From Chloroflexota bacterium (GTDB taxonomy: Bacteria; Chloroflexota; Dehalococcoidia; Dehalococcoidales; UBA2162): 7,517 nucleotides of DNA. The translations under genes and the position numbers were made by a program. Positions 1-5,662 of this stretch are shown piece by piece. The notes beneath the pieces are model-generated. The model ran no database searches and was not told the origin of the DNA. It saw only the letters and a program-made list of their open reading frames with translations. The first letter of the stretch is position 1. Each line of letters begins with the position of its first letter. The stretch lies in assembly GCA_016202525.1 (NCBI GenBank), contig JACQOM010000013.1, positions 1 through 7,517 of the forward strand, written 5' to 3'.

Positions 1-601
1 GATGGGAAGTATCGTTCAACAGGCTTATTATCGTCCGCTGCGGGTACGTCTCGATAATACTGAGTGAAGCATTATCCAGTCGAATCTGCCGCCAGTGTTC
101 CATGCCCAGCCCCAGTAAATGACACACCAGAACCCTCAACGGCCCGCTGTGCGATACAATGAGCACCGTCTGCTCCGGTGCGTGTTTCTCCAGCCTGCTG
201 ACGAACTTGCTTGTCCGCTCGATAAAGTCGGTGAAACTCTCACCACCGGGAAAGCTGAGTTGCTCAAGGCTAAAGTTAGTAATCAGTTCCGCGATATCGG
301 GATAACGGTCCTTAATCTCCTGAAATGTCAGCCCCTCGATACTGCCGTAGTTCACTTCCCTAAGCTCGGAACAGGTAACAATATCCACATTACAGGCGGC
401 AGAGATAATCTCAGCCGTAGCCACAGCCCGCTTCAAATCGCTGGAGTAAACGGCGTTAATCTTTTCACCGGCCAGACGGTCACGCAGCTTCCCGACCTGC
501 TCATAGCCCGCCGCATTCATCTCGACGTCACTATAGCCGGCAAATCTGCGCACCATATTGAACTCACTGATACCGTGTCTCACCAGCAGTAACCTGGTCA
601 A
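1..601 (-). CDS. cobC: CobC, alpha-ribazole-5'-phosphate phosphatase (histidine phosphatase family), 3' end cut by window edge
   Basis: I translated this reading frame directly; 200 residues are visible with no stop before the window edge. It begins MTRLLLVRHGISEFN, carrying the phosphatase RHG signature at residues 8-10 with the nucleophilic His9. Arg58 (SSDLKRA), Glu82 and the second histidine, His151 (VSHSGPLR), fit the expected catalytic pocket of the phosphoglycerate-mutase-like fold. Family members are about 200 residues, so only the last few residues are probably missing. The start is TTG at 601-599: the preceding in-frame codons are AAT, GAA, GAG and then TAG, so no other start is possible, and AGGAGG sits 5 bases upstream. 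Known role: removal of the 5'-phosphate from alpha-ribazole phosphate or cobalamin phosphate in the cytoplasm. Because this fold is shared with general phosphatases, the CobC assignment rests on its position after cobT and cobS. The variants RHGIS and SHSG, instead of the usual RHGET and SHGG, are mild departures. Confidence 0.88.
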   Translation of the reverse strand, partial: MTRLLLVRHGISEFNMVRRFAGYSDVEMNAAGYEQVGKLRDRLAGEKINAVYSSDLKRAVATAEIISAACNVDIVTCSELREVNYGSIEGLTFQEIKDRYPDIAELITNFSLEQLSFPGGESFTDFIERTSKFVSRLEKHAPEQTVLIVSHSGPLRVLVCHLLGLGMEHWRQIRLDNASLSIIETYPQRTIISLLNDTSH

Positions 602-606
602 ATTTT

Positions 607-612
607 CCTCCT
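607..612 (-). promoter_or_regulatory. Shine-Dalgarno site deciding the TTG start of cobC
   Basis: On the minus strand AGGAGG lies 5 bases before TTG (601-599). An in-frame TAG at 613-611 overlaps it, so translation cannot start further upstream, which fixes this non-ATG start. Confidence 0.85.
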
Positions 613-645
613 AAGATTGTTCCTTAGCCTCAACCTCATCCACTT

Positions 646-753
646 TATCCCCTTCTCCTCATCAGAAGAAGGAGGAGAGATTAGAAGAGAGGGGCAAAGC
701 CCCTCTCTTCTCTTTCACCCCCTTCCCTTAGTAAGGGAAGGGGTAAGGGGATA
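646..753. repeat. Nested palindromic intergenic element (three stems)
   Basis: A 108-base element fills most of the 166-base gap between cobS and cobC. The outer arms TATCCCCTT (646-654) and AAGGGGATA (745-753) are exact 9-base inverted repeats. They enclose two perfect hairpins: 683-695 with 699-711 (13 base pairs, AAA loop on the plus strand) and 719-730 with 732-743 (12 bases each arm around a single central base). A weaker 6-base pairing, 651-656 with 667-672, competes with the outer stem. Neither hairpin is followed by a T-tract in either direction, so these are not typical intrinsic terminators. The design resembles a small non-autonomous repeat, of the REP or MITE kind, or a structured mRNA processing or stability element. 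No clear target-site duplication was seen at its borders. Whether it recurs in the genome cannot be told from this window. Confidence 0.75.
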
Positions 754-767
754 GGTCACAAAATGAT

Positions 768-1550
768 TTAAACAGGTAATCCGGACCACCGGTTATAAGC
801 CAGCAGCACCATAAGAATAAGCACGCTGAGCTCAGCCACCTCATTTATCGCCCCGTAGGTGTCACCGGTAAGCCCAGACAATTTCCGTTGCAGATAACCA
901 GCCATTATGACAACCACAACCCAGATAACCAGCATGATAACTAAGCCGGCCAGATAAAAGTACCTATCGCCAGCCCACCACGCCAGAGCCGTAATTGTCA
1001 CCAGTGTTATCAAGGTAGCTACGGCAAATCTCTGCCAGGTTGCTCCCTGCTTGAAGGCCAGCCCCAACCCATCCGGACGGGCATAGGGATAAGCAAAAAG
1101 AGCATAAACCATTGCCCAGCGGCTGACAACCGGCATCACCAGCAGTGTTACCGTAAGCCAGCTTTCCGGCAGACTGCTCAGCGAGACATATTTAAGCAGT
1201 AGCAATATGACAACACCGACAACGCCGAAAGCGCCCACCCGGCTATCATGCATCACCCGCCACCTGTCCTCAACGCCCCGGTGTCCGGCAATACCGTCGC
1301 AGGTATCGATAAAGCCATCGAGGTGTAACGCGCCGCTGATACCTACCATGGCCAAAATCAACAGCGCGCTGACTAGCATCGGAGGCAGAAACAGATGGAA
1401 AAGCCAGCTCAGACCCGCCAGAATAATTCCGATAATCAAACCGACCACCGGGAAATAACCCAGAGAATGGCCGACTTCCTCCGGACTAATCTCACGTCGC
1501 AGGGGCAGTGGAATAATGGTCAGGAAACTCAGCGCCGCCAGAAATCTCAA
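768..1550 (-). CDS. cobS: CobS, adenosylcobinamide-GDP ribazoletransferase (cobalamin synthase)
   Basis: This 260-residue integral membrane enzyme joins adenosylcobinamide-GDP to alpha-ribazole or its phosphate, the last joining step of the nucleotide loop. Family signatures are present: the N-terminal FLTIIPLP (9-16), the acidic metal-binding motif LDGFIDTCDG with Asp78, Asp82 and Asp85, the MHDSRVGAFG motif (100-109), and GLTGDTYGAINE (226-237). Several hydrophobic stretches (about 34-50, 56-75, 107-126, 177-192, 199-218 and 239-252) fit a polytopic membrane protein of normal length. The start is TTG (1550-1548), sharing TTGA with the cobT stop codon, a 4-base overlap that implies translational coupling. 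GGAG lies 9 bases upstream of the TTG, and the alignment of FLT near residue 9 supports this start. The gene ends with TAA just before the palindromic element that separates it from cobC. Confidence 0.96.
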   Translation of the reverse strand: MRFLAALSFLTIIPLPLRREISPEEVGHSLGYFPVVGLIIGIILAGLSWLFHLFLPPMLVSALLILAMVGISGALHLDGFIDTCDGIAGHRGVEDRWRVMHDSRVGAFGVVGVVILLLLKYVSLSSLPESWLTVTLLVMPVVSRWAMVYALFAYPYARPDGLGLAFKQGATWQRFAVATLITLVTITALAWWAGDRYFYLAGLVIMLVIWVVVVIMAGYLQRKLSGLTGDTYGAINEVAELSVLILMVLLAYNRWSGLPV

Positions 1551-2614
1551 GCTGTTTCACTCCGTTCCGATACCCCGGCTTCAGCAAAGGTGGACATCTC
1601 CGCCAGAATCCTGGCAGCAGTTTCACTCAGGAATATCCCCAGCGCCGCTCCGGTCCCTTCGCCCAAACGCATATTCAAATCGAACAGGGGTTTAAGTCCC
1701 AGATGCTGGAGTACCCACCTGTGGCCGGGTTCAACGGAAACATGGGCAGCGATGAGATAATCTTTTAACTCCGACGACAGCGCCGCCGCAATCAAAGCGG
1801 CAGCCCCGGAGATAAAACCATCGATAACTACCGGTATGCGGTTCGCCGCCGCACCCAGCATGACACCGGCTAATCCTCCAATCTCAAAACCGCCGACCTT
1901 AGCCAGCACGTCTAAAGGCTGCTTCGGGTCGGGCCGGTTCACCGCCAAAGCCCGCTCGATGACGGTTACCTTATGCTGGAATTGCTCGTCAGCGATGCCG
2001 GTACCCCGGCCGGTGACCTCGGCTACCGGTCTCCCCGTCATCACGGCACAGATAGCGCTGCTGGCAGTAGTATTGCCGATACCCATATCTCCTGTACCGA
2101 CGATATCCAGGCCATGAGCCACCTCGGCGTTCACTATTTCAATTCCGGTCTCTACCGCCTTGACCGCCTGCTCATCGGTCATCGCCGGACCTGTAGCCAT
2201 ATTCCGTGTGCCGTGAGCAATCTTCCGTGACAAAAGCTGAGGGTTGGCTTTAAGCTCAACGGCTACCCCCATATCGACGACAATAATGCGGGCGCCTACC
2301 TGGCGGGCAATGACATTGATTCCCGCCCCACCACCCAGGAAATTATAGACCATCTGCGCCGTAACCTCCTGCGGGTAGGCGCTGACACCTTCGGCCACCA
2401 CCCCGTGGTCGGCAGCCATAGTAATAATCGCTTTATGCCTGATTTGAGGGATAGGATTAGCCTGTATGCCCGCCAGTTGCGCCGACAACTCTTCCAGCCG
2501 GCCCAGGCTGCCCTGAGGTTTGGTCAATATATCCTGTCTGGCACGGGCTTTGGACATCTCCCTCTTGTCCAGAGGTTTTATCCTGCCAATCGTATCAGCT
2601 AAAAGCTTACTCAT
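1547..2614 (-). CDS. cobT: CobT, nicotinate-nucleotide:dimethylbenzimidazole phosphoribosyltransferase
   Basis: The 355-residue product is full length for the family (about 350). It transfers phosphoribose from nicotinate mononucleotide to the lower-ligand base, giving alpha-ribazole phosphate, in the cytoplasm. Motifs in order: KPQGSLGRLE (32-41), AADHGV (68-72), SAYPQEVT (78-85), GDMGIGNTT (175-183), the GGFEIGGLAG region (241-250), SVEPGH (293-298) and RLGEGTGA (316-323). Glu319 matches the catalytic glutamate, Glu317 of the Salmonella enzyme. The start is ATG (2614-2612) with AAGGAG 4 bases upstream. The gap to the upstream ligase-like gene is 39 bases, and the 3' end overlaps cobS by 4 bases. 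CobT is generally permissive about its base substrate, so it alone does not show which lower ligand is made. No dimethylbenzimidazole synthesis gene is in the window, so the base may be taken up or made elsewhere. Confidence 0.97.
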   Translation of the reverse strand: MSKLLADTIGRIKPLDKREMSKARARQDILTKPQGSLGRLEELSAQLAGIQANPIPQIRHKAIITMAADHGVVAEGVSAYPQEVTAQMVYNFLGGGAGINVIARQVGARIIVVDMGVAVELKANPQLLSRKIAHGTRNMATGPAMTDEQAVKAVETGIEIVNAEVAHGLDIVGTGDMGIGNTTASSAICAVMTGRPVAEVTGRGTGIADEQFQHKVTVIERALAVNRPDPKQPLDVLAKVGGFEIGGLAGVMLGAAANRIPVVIDGFISGAAALIAAALSSELKDYLIAAHVSVEPGHRWVLQHLGLKPLFDLNMRLGEGTGAALGIFLSETAARILAEMSTFAEAGVSERSETA

Positions 2615-2653
2615 AATACTCCTTTGCCACTGACTCCATTCGGCAATACCTCT

Positions 2654-3634
2654 CTATACCGGATAAGCCCCGCATATCCGGCAAAACGAGACGTCCTTTT
2701 CAACGCTCGAACCACAGTCCGGGCAAGCTTTAGCGCTGCTGACTTTTGCCCGTGGTACGCCGATGACACTCCGGAAAATCTGGTAGTAGTAAAGGTGTTC
2801 CTTACTCCTGATAACAACCCCGTCATCGTTGAGGTATCTCATCTTCTTTCTATTGAATTCGGGGTCGGAAATCCGGGCATCGAAAAGGGCCGGGAGAGTG
2901 GTCATACCGCTGCCGACCTCTATCGGAGCTTTAATCCGCCAGACTATCTCTTCCGGCATAATATTCTCGAAAGCCTTACGCAGAATCCACTTGCCCCAGA
3001 CCCGTCCCCTTTCACTCTGGACCTTTAGCCCCGCATCTAAGCCCATAGCCAGAGCTTTGAACTGCGGGTCGAGATACGGCAGCCTGACGGTCACTCCCAG
3101 GTCCTCAGCCAGGTTTAACGAAGAAAACCTCATATACGCCCACATTCTGGCCAGCGCTGCGCTTAACTGCTCAGCGGTCAGTCCGAAGAAGAAGCTGTAG
3201 CCGGCAAAAAGCTCATCGCAGGCGTCTCCGGTCATGAAGGTCGATATGCCGCGGTTCCTGCCTGTCTTCAAAGCAATATAGATAGCCGCCGTATTACGAA
3301 TTTCCATCGGGTCGAAAGACCGCATAATCCGGATTGCCGCCCGAAGTCCCTCCTCCAATTCTTCATCACCGATATAATGGACATAGTGTTCCAGCCCCAG
3401 GCGTCCGGCTACCAGCCGGGCACAATCGACATCCGGGGCCGGGGCGCCGCGCAGGGCAACGGTAATACAGCTCGGTTTCACCCACTTCGAGGCAAGGTAA
3501 GCCAGTATTGCCGTATCCAAGCCTCCGGAGAGAAGAAGCCCGTCCGTCAGATTGCGCCTCACGCTTTCTTCCAGAGCCTGAATAATGACCCTGTAATCGA
3601 AAGCAGTCGACTCTGCGGCACTAAACCCTGGCAC
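2654..3634 (-). CDS. Stand-alone asparagine-synthetase-type ATP-dependent ligase domain with C-terminal zinc ribbon, function unknown
   Basis: The 326-residue product matches the C-terminal synthetase domain of asparagine synthetase B. It has the PP-loop SGGLDTA (36-42), usually SGGLDS, which binds ATP pyrophosphate; TGDACDELFAGY (135-146), the canonical acidic ATP/Mg motif; RLPYLD (184-189); GKWILRKAF (214-222); and WRIKAPIEVGSG (232-243). The N-terminal glutaminase domain is missing: only about 15 residues precede the synthetase domain and there is no catalytic Cys2, so it cannot make ammonia from glutamine itself. At the C terminus Cys304, Cys307, Cys318 and Cys321 form a CPDCG...CRICG zinc ribbon. 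The start is GTG at 3634-3632: the codon just before it is TAG and AAGGAG lies 6 bases upstream. It overlaps cobD by 14 bases and precedes cobT, so it is probably co-expressed with corrinoid genes. The chemistry is likely adenylation of a carboxylate followed by amide or similar bond formation; the substrate is unknown. A role in corrinoid side-chain amidation or lower-ligand chemistry is only inferred from position. Confidence 0.85.
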   Translation of the reverse strand: MPGFSAAESTAFDYRVIIQALEESVRRNLTDGLLLSGGLDTAILAYLASKWVKPSCITVALRGAPAPDVDCARLVAGRLGLEHYVHYIGDEELEEGLRAAIRIMRSFDPMEIRNTAAIYIALKTGRNRGISTFMTGDACDELFAGYSFFFGLTAEQLSAALARMWAYMRFSSLNLAEDLGVTVRLPYLDPQFKALAMGLDAGLKVQSERGRVWGKWILRKAFENIMPEEIVWRIKAPIEVGSGMTTLPALFDARISDPEFNRKKMRYLNDDGVVIRSKEHLYYYQIFRSVIGVPRAKVSSAKACPDCGSSVEKDVSFCRICGAYPV

Positions 3635-4730
3635 CTATATCTCCTTCTCGCTTCGATGTCTGGATAGCCGCTATCAGCCTTTGACATTCAGGCATGGTGC
3701 GGGTGGCGATACGGACATACTGCGGCAAGCCAAAAGAGGCACAATCACGCACCAGAATACCCCGCCTGAGCAGGGCAGCACGGAATGTTCCGGCATCAGT
3801 CACTTTAACCAGGGAAAAGTTCGTGCTCGACGGGACCGGTGTCAGGCCGATGCGGCACAACTCGGCTTTCAGGAACCGGCCGGCTTGCCTGATATCCCGC
3901 TGACACCGCTCAAGATACTCCGCATCCCCCAGAGCAATTATGCCCGCCTGCTGCGCAACTACATTGACATTCCACGGAGGGCAGACCCGGCGCAGAGCAT
4001 CGATAATCTCCTCATGGGCCAGAGCATAACCCAGGCGCAGCCCGGCCAGGGCATAATCCTTGGTCATGGAACGCACGATAATTACATTGTCCCTTGAAAT
4101 CAAATCGGCCGAAGACCAGCTTTCCTCGACGAAAGCGATATAGGCTTCGTCCAGAATGACCAGCCCGTCCTTACTGGCTTCCACAAGCATCTCCACCTCT
4201 CGCCTGGTGAGATACTGGCCGGCAGGACTGTTAGGATTACAGATAAAAATCCCCCTCGGACGATGTCGTTTAATCAGGCTCACTGTCTCTTCTATTCCCG
4301 GGGCAAAATTGTCTTCCTCTTTCCCCCGATGGCTGAGCACCGTTGCCCCGGCAATCTGGCAGGCGACCCGGTATTCGCCAAAGGTCGGCTCAAGAATTAA
4401 GACAGTGTCTCCGAGACCGAAATAGGCCAGAGCGATGAGACGAATAATCTCCGTAGCGCCACTGCCAACCAGAATGTTATCCTCAGTCACCCCCAGTTTT
4501 GCCGAAAGACATTGCCTCAATTCAGTCGACTCAGAATCAGGATAGCGCTCGATGGCAATAGTGCTCAGCGCCTTCTTCACCCCTGATGGAGGCGGAAACG
4601 GATTAGAGCACACACTGAAGTCGACGACATCATCGGGGCTGAGACCCATCGCCCTTAACTCGGCGTAGTCGAGCCCGCCATGGGGACTGTCTTCCAGGTT
4701 CTCCACCTCGGGCTTAGGTCGTAACGGCAA
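3621..4730 (-). CDS. cobD: CobD, L-threonine-O-3-phosphate decarboxylase (PLP-dependent, HisC-like)
   Basis: This 369-residue fold-type-I PLP enzyme decarboxylates threonine phosphate to (R)-1-amino-2-propanol phosphate, which CbiB then attaches to the corrin. Features: an N-terminal HGG (17-19), followed by LSPDDVVDFSVCSNP (30-44), typical of CobD; GSGATEII (89-96); CNPNSPAG (164-171); LDEAYIAF (193-200) with the PLP-ring aspartate Asp194; and SMTKDYALAGLRLGY (221-235) with Lys224 as the Schiff-base lysine. Arg340 and Arg344 near the C terminus fit the carboxylate-binding region. The fold is shared with histidinol-phosphate aminotransferase; the HGG start and the position directly after cbiB favour CobD. 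The start is TTG (4730-4728), overlapping cbiB by 17 bases, with AGGAG 9 bases upstream and an in-frame TAG six codons upstream. A GTG at Val9 is the only nearby alternative. The threonine kinase that supplies the substrate (PduX, or a BluE-type enzyme) is not in the window. Confidence 0.93.
   Translation of the reverse strand: MPLRPKPEVENLEDSPHGGLDYAELRAMGLSPDDVVDFSVCSNPFPPPSGVKKALSTIAIERYPDSESTELRQCLSAKLGVTEDNILVGSGATEIIRLIALAYFGLGDTVLILEPTFGEYRVACQIAGATVLSHRGKEEDNFAPGIEETVSLIKRHRPRGIFICNPNSPAGQYLTRREVEMLVEASKDGLVILDEAYIAFVEESWSSADLISRDNVIIVRSMTKDYALAGLRLGYALAHEEIIDALRRVCPPWNVNVVAQQAGIIALGDAEYLERCQRDIRQAGRFLKAELCRIGLTPVPSSTNFSLVKVTDAGTFRAALLRRGILVRDCASFGLPQYVRIATRTMPECQRLIAAIQTSKREGDIGARV
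3641..3646 (-). promoter_or_regulatory. Shine-Dalgarno site deciding the GTG start of the ligase-like gene
   Basis: AAGGAG is followed by a 6-base spacer and then GTG (3634-3632). The codon immediately before GTG in this frame is TAG (3637-3635), so GTG is the first possible start. The site lies inside the 3' end of cobD, which suggests coupling. Confidence 0.85.
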
Positions 4731-5643
4731 AACGAAACACTCCTGCTATGAAACAGACTAGAGACCAGGTCAACATAGCTATCATCACCAGCTTTAGAGC
4801 AGCATCGATGCTACCGATGGTTAACGGGGCATTAGCCACCCCCAACCGGTAGTGTCCCACCTTTTCCAGTTGCACATCGAGGGCGCCGGCAATGGCAGCC
4901 ATCGTCCAGCCGGCATTGGGACTCGCCGTCCTGGCGTGGTCACTGAAAGCCACCCTGGAAGCTCGAACCCCCTTACCCGATAAGAAACTGGCTAAAATCA
5001 GGCATAACGCCGCCAGTCTGGCCGGAATAAAATTAAGCACATCATCCAGCCGGGCGGCGAACTTGCCTGAATACTCGTACTTCCCGTGATAGCCTATCAT
5101 CGCATCCAGAGTATTGACCACCCGGTAAGCAACAGCCCCCGGGATACCAAAGAGCAAAAAATAGAACAGGGGGGCGACAAAGCTATCGCAGCTATTCTCC
5201 GCCACCGATTCCACCGTAGCCGATATCAGTAGAGGCTGTGACAAATCCCCGGTATCGCGGCTGACCAGTGAGCGCAGTTCGAAACGGGCTTCATCCAGCT
5301 TGTCCCTCAGCAAAAGCTTTTTAATCCTGATGGCTGCCTGGCCCAGGCCCCTCAGGGAAAAGGTGGACTTGAGCAACACAGCGCCGGCAATGACATAAGC
5401 CACCAGGCTAAGGTTCCTTAAATATAGCAAAACAAAATAGGCGACTGCACTGAACAGCCCGATAAGCAGCAGGGTCATCCCCATCCCATAGACGAACTGG
5501 ACTGGAGGGCACCGGGCAGGGCTAAACTTTTCCAGAAATGAAGCTATCTTCCCCATCCAGGCTACAGGATTAATGGGATTAGGCGGCTCCCCCAGAGCCA
5601 GGTCGAGAACGATAGCTAAAAACAATATCAGTAGAACTTCCAC
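4714..5643 (-). CDS. cbiB: CbiB, adenosylcobinamide(-phosphate) synthase
   Basis: This 309-residue membrane protein amidates cobyric acid with aminopropanol or its phosphate to give cobinamide (phosphate). Motifs: SRDT (128-131), ESVAENSCDSFVAPLFYF (145-162), NTLDAMIGYHGKYEYSG (178-194), ARLDDVLNFIPARL (197-210), SPNAGW (241-246) and EKVGHYRLG (260-268). Hydrophobic segments lie near residues 2-16, 54-75, 80-93, 155-175, 207-221 and 284-305. The usual HPV...G motif near the N terminus reads NPVAWMG (25-31), so the His is replaced by Asn. The start is GTG (5643-5641): an in-frame TAA lies two codons upstream and GGAGG is 9 bases away, while the next Met (30) falls inside the conserved motif. 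It lies 19 bases after the flavoprotein gene and overlaps cobD by 17 bases. In a salvage organism CbiB can also serve remodelling of corrinoids hydrolysed back to cobyric acid. Confidence 0.96.
   Translation of the reverse strand: MEVLLILFLAIVLDLALGEPPNPINPVAWMGKIASFLEKFSPARCPPVQFVYGMGMTLLLIGLFSAVAYFVLLYLRNLSLVAYVIAGAVLLKSTFSLRGLGQAAIRIKKLLLRDKLDEARFELRSLVSRDTGDLSQPLLISATVESVAENSCDSFVAPLFYFLLFGIPGAVAYRVVNTLDAMIGYHGKYEYSGKFAARLDDVLNFIPARLAALCLILASFLSGKGVRASRVAFSDHARTASPNAGWTMAAIAGALDVQLEKVGHYRLGVANAPLTIGSIDAALKLVMIAMLTWSLVCFIAGVFRFAVTT
4740..4744 (-). promoter_or_regulatory. Shine-Dalgarno site for the TTG start of cobD
   Basis: AGGAG with a 9-base spacer precedes TTG (4730-4728), inside the 3' end of cbiB. 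No ATG or GTG lies between the TTG and the in-frame stop TAG at 4748-4746. Confidence 0.7.
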
Positions 5644-5652
5644 CGCTTACTG

Positions 5653-5657
5653 CCTCC
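5653..5657 (-). promoter_or_regulatory. Shine-Dalgarno site for the GTG start of cbiB
   Basis: GGAGG with a 9-base spacer precedes GTG (5643-5641). The in-frame TAA at 5649-5647 rules out an earlier start. Confidence 0.8.
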
Positions 5658-5662
5658 GCTGA

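Noticed and set aside
611..627. Small inverted repeat CTAAG/CTTAG overlapping the first two bases of the cobC Shine-Dalgarno site
   Set aside because: A 5-base stem with a 7-base loop is too weak to claim as a translation switch.
683..743. The two perfect hairpins read as intrinsic terminators
   Set aside because: No T-tract follows either stem on either strand, and cobC downstream belongs to the same pathway and direction. A weak attenuating effect is not excluded.
2611..2826. Minus-strand 71-residue open frame overlapping the end of the ligase-like gene and touching the cobT start
   Set aside because: It is an alternative frame of the zinc-ribbon coding region; the ribbon frame has clear CxxCG motifs and this one has no recognisable feature.
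2624..3028. Plus-strand open frame opposite the ligase-like gene, and similar plus-strand frames at 119-592, 1395-1760, 3681-4097 and 6351-6740
   Set aside because: Each lies wholly or mostly opposite a strongly recognised minus-strand gene, shows no family motif, and has low-complexity shadow composition.
3621..4730. HisC, histidinol-phosphate aminotransferase, as the identity of this PLP enzyme
   Set aside because: The N-terminal HGG followed by the LSPDDVVDFS segment and its overlap with cbiB fit CobD better, and no histidine gene is nearby. The folds are close, so some doubt remains.
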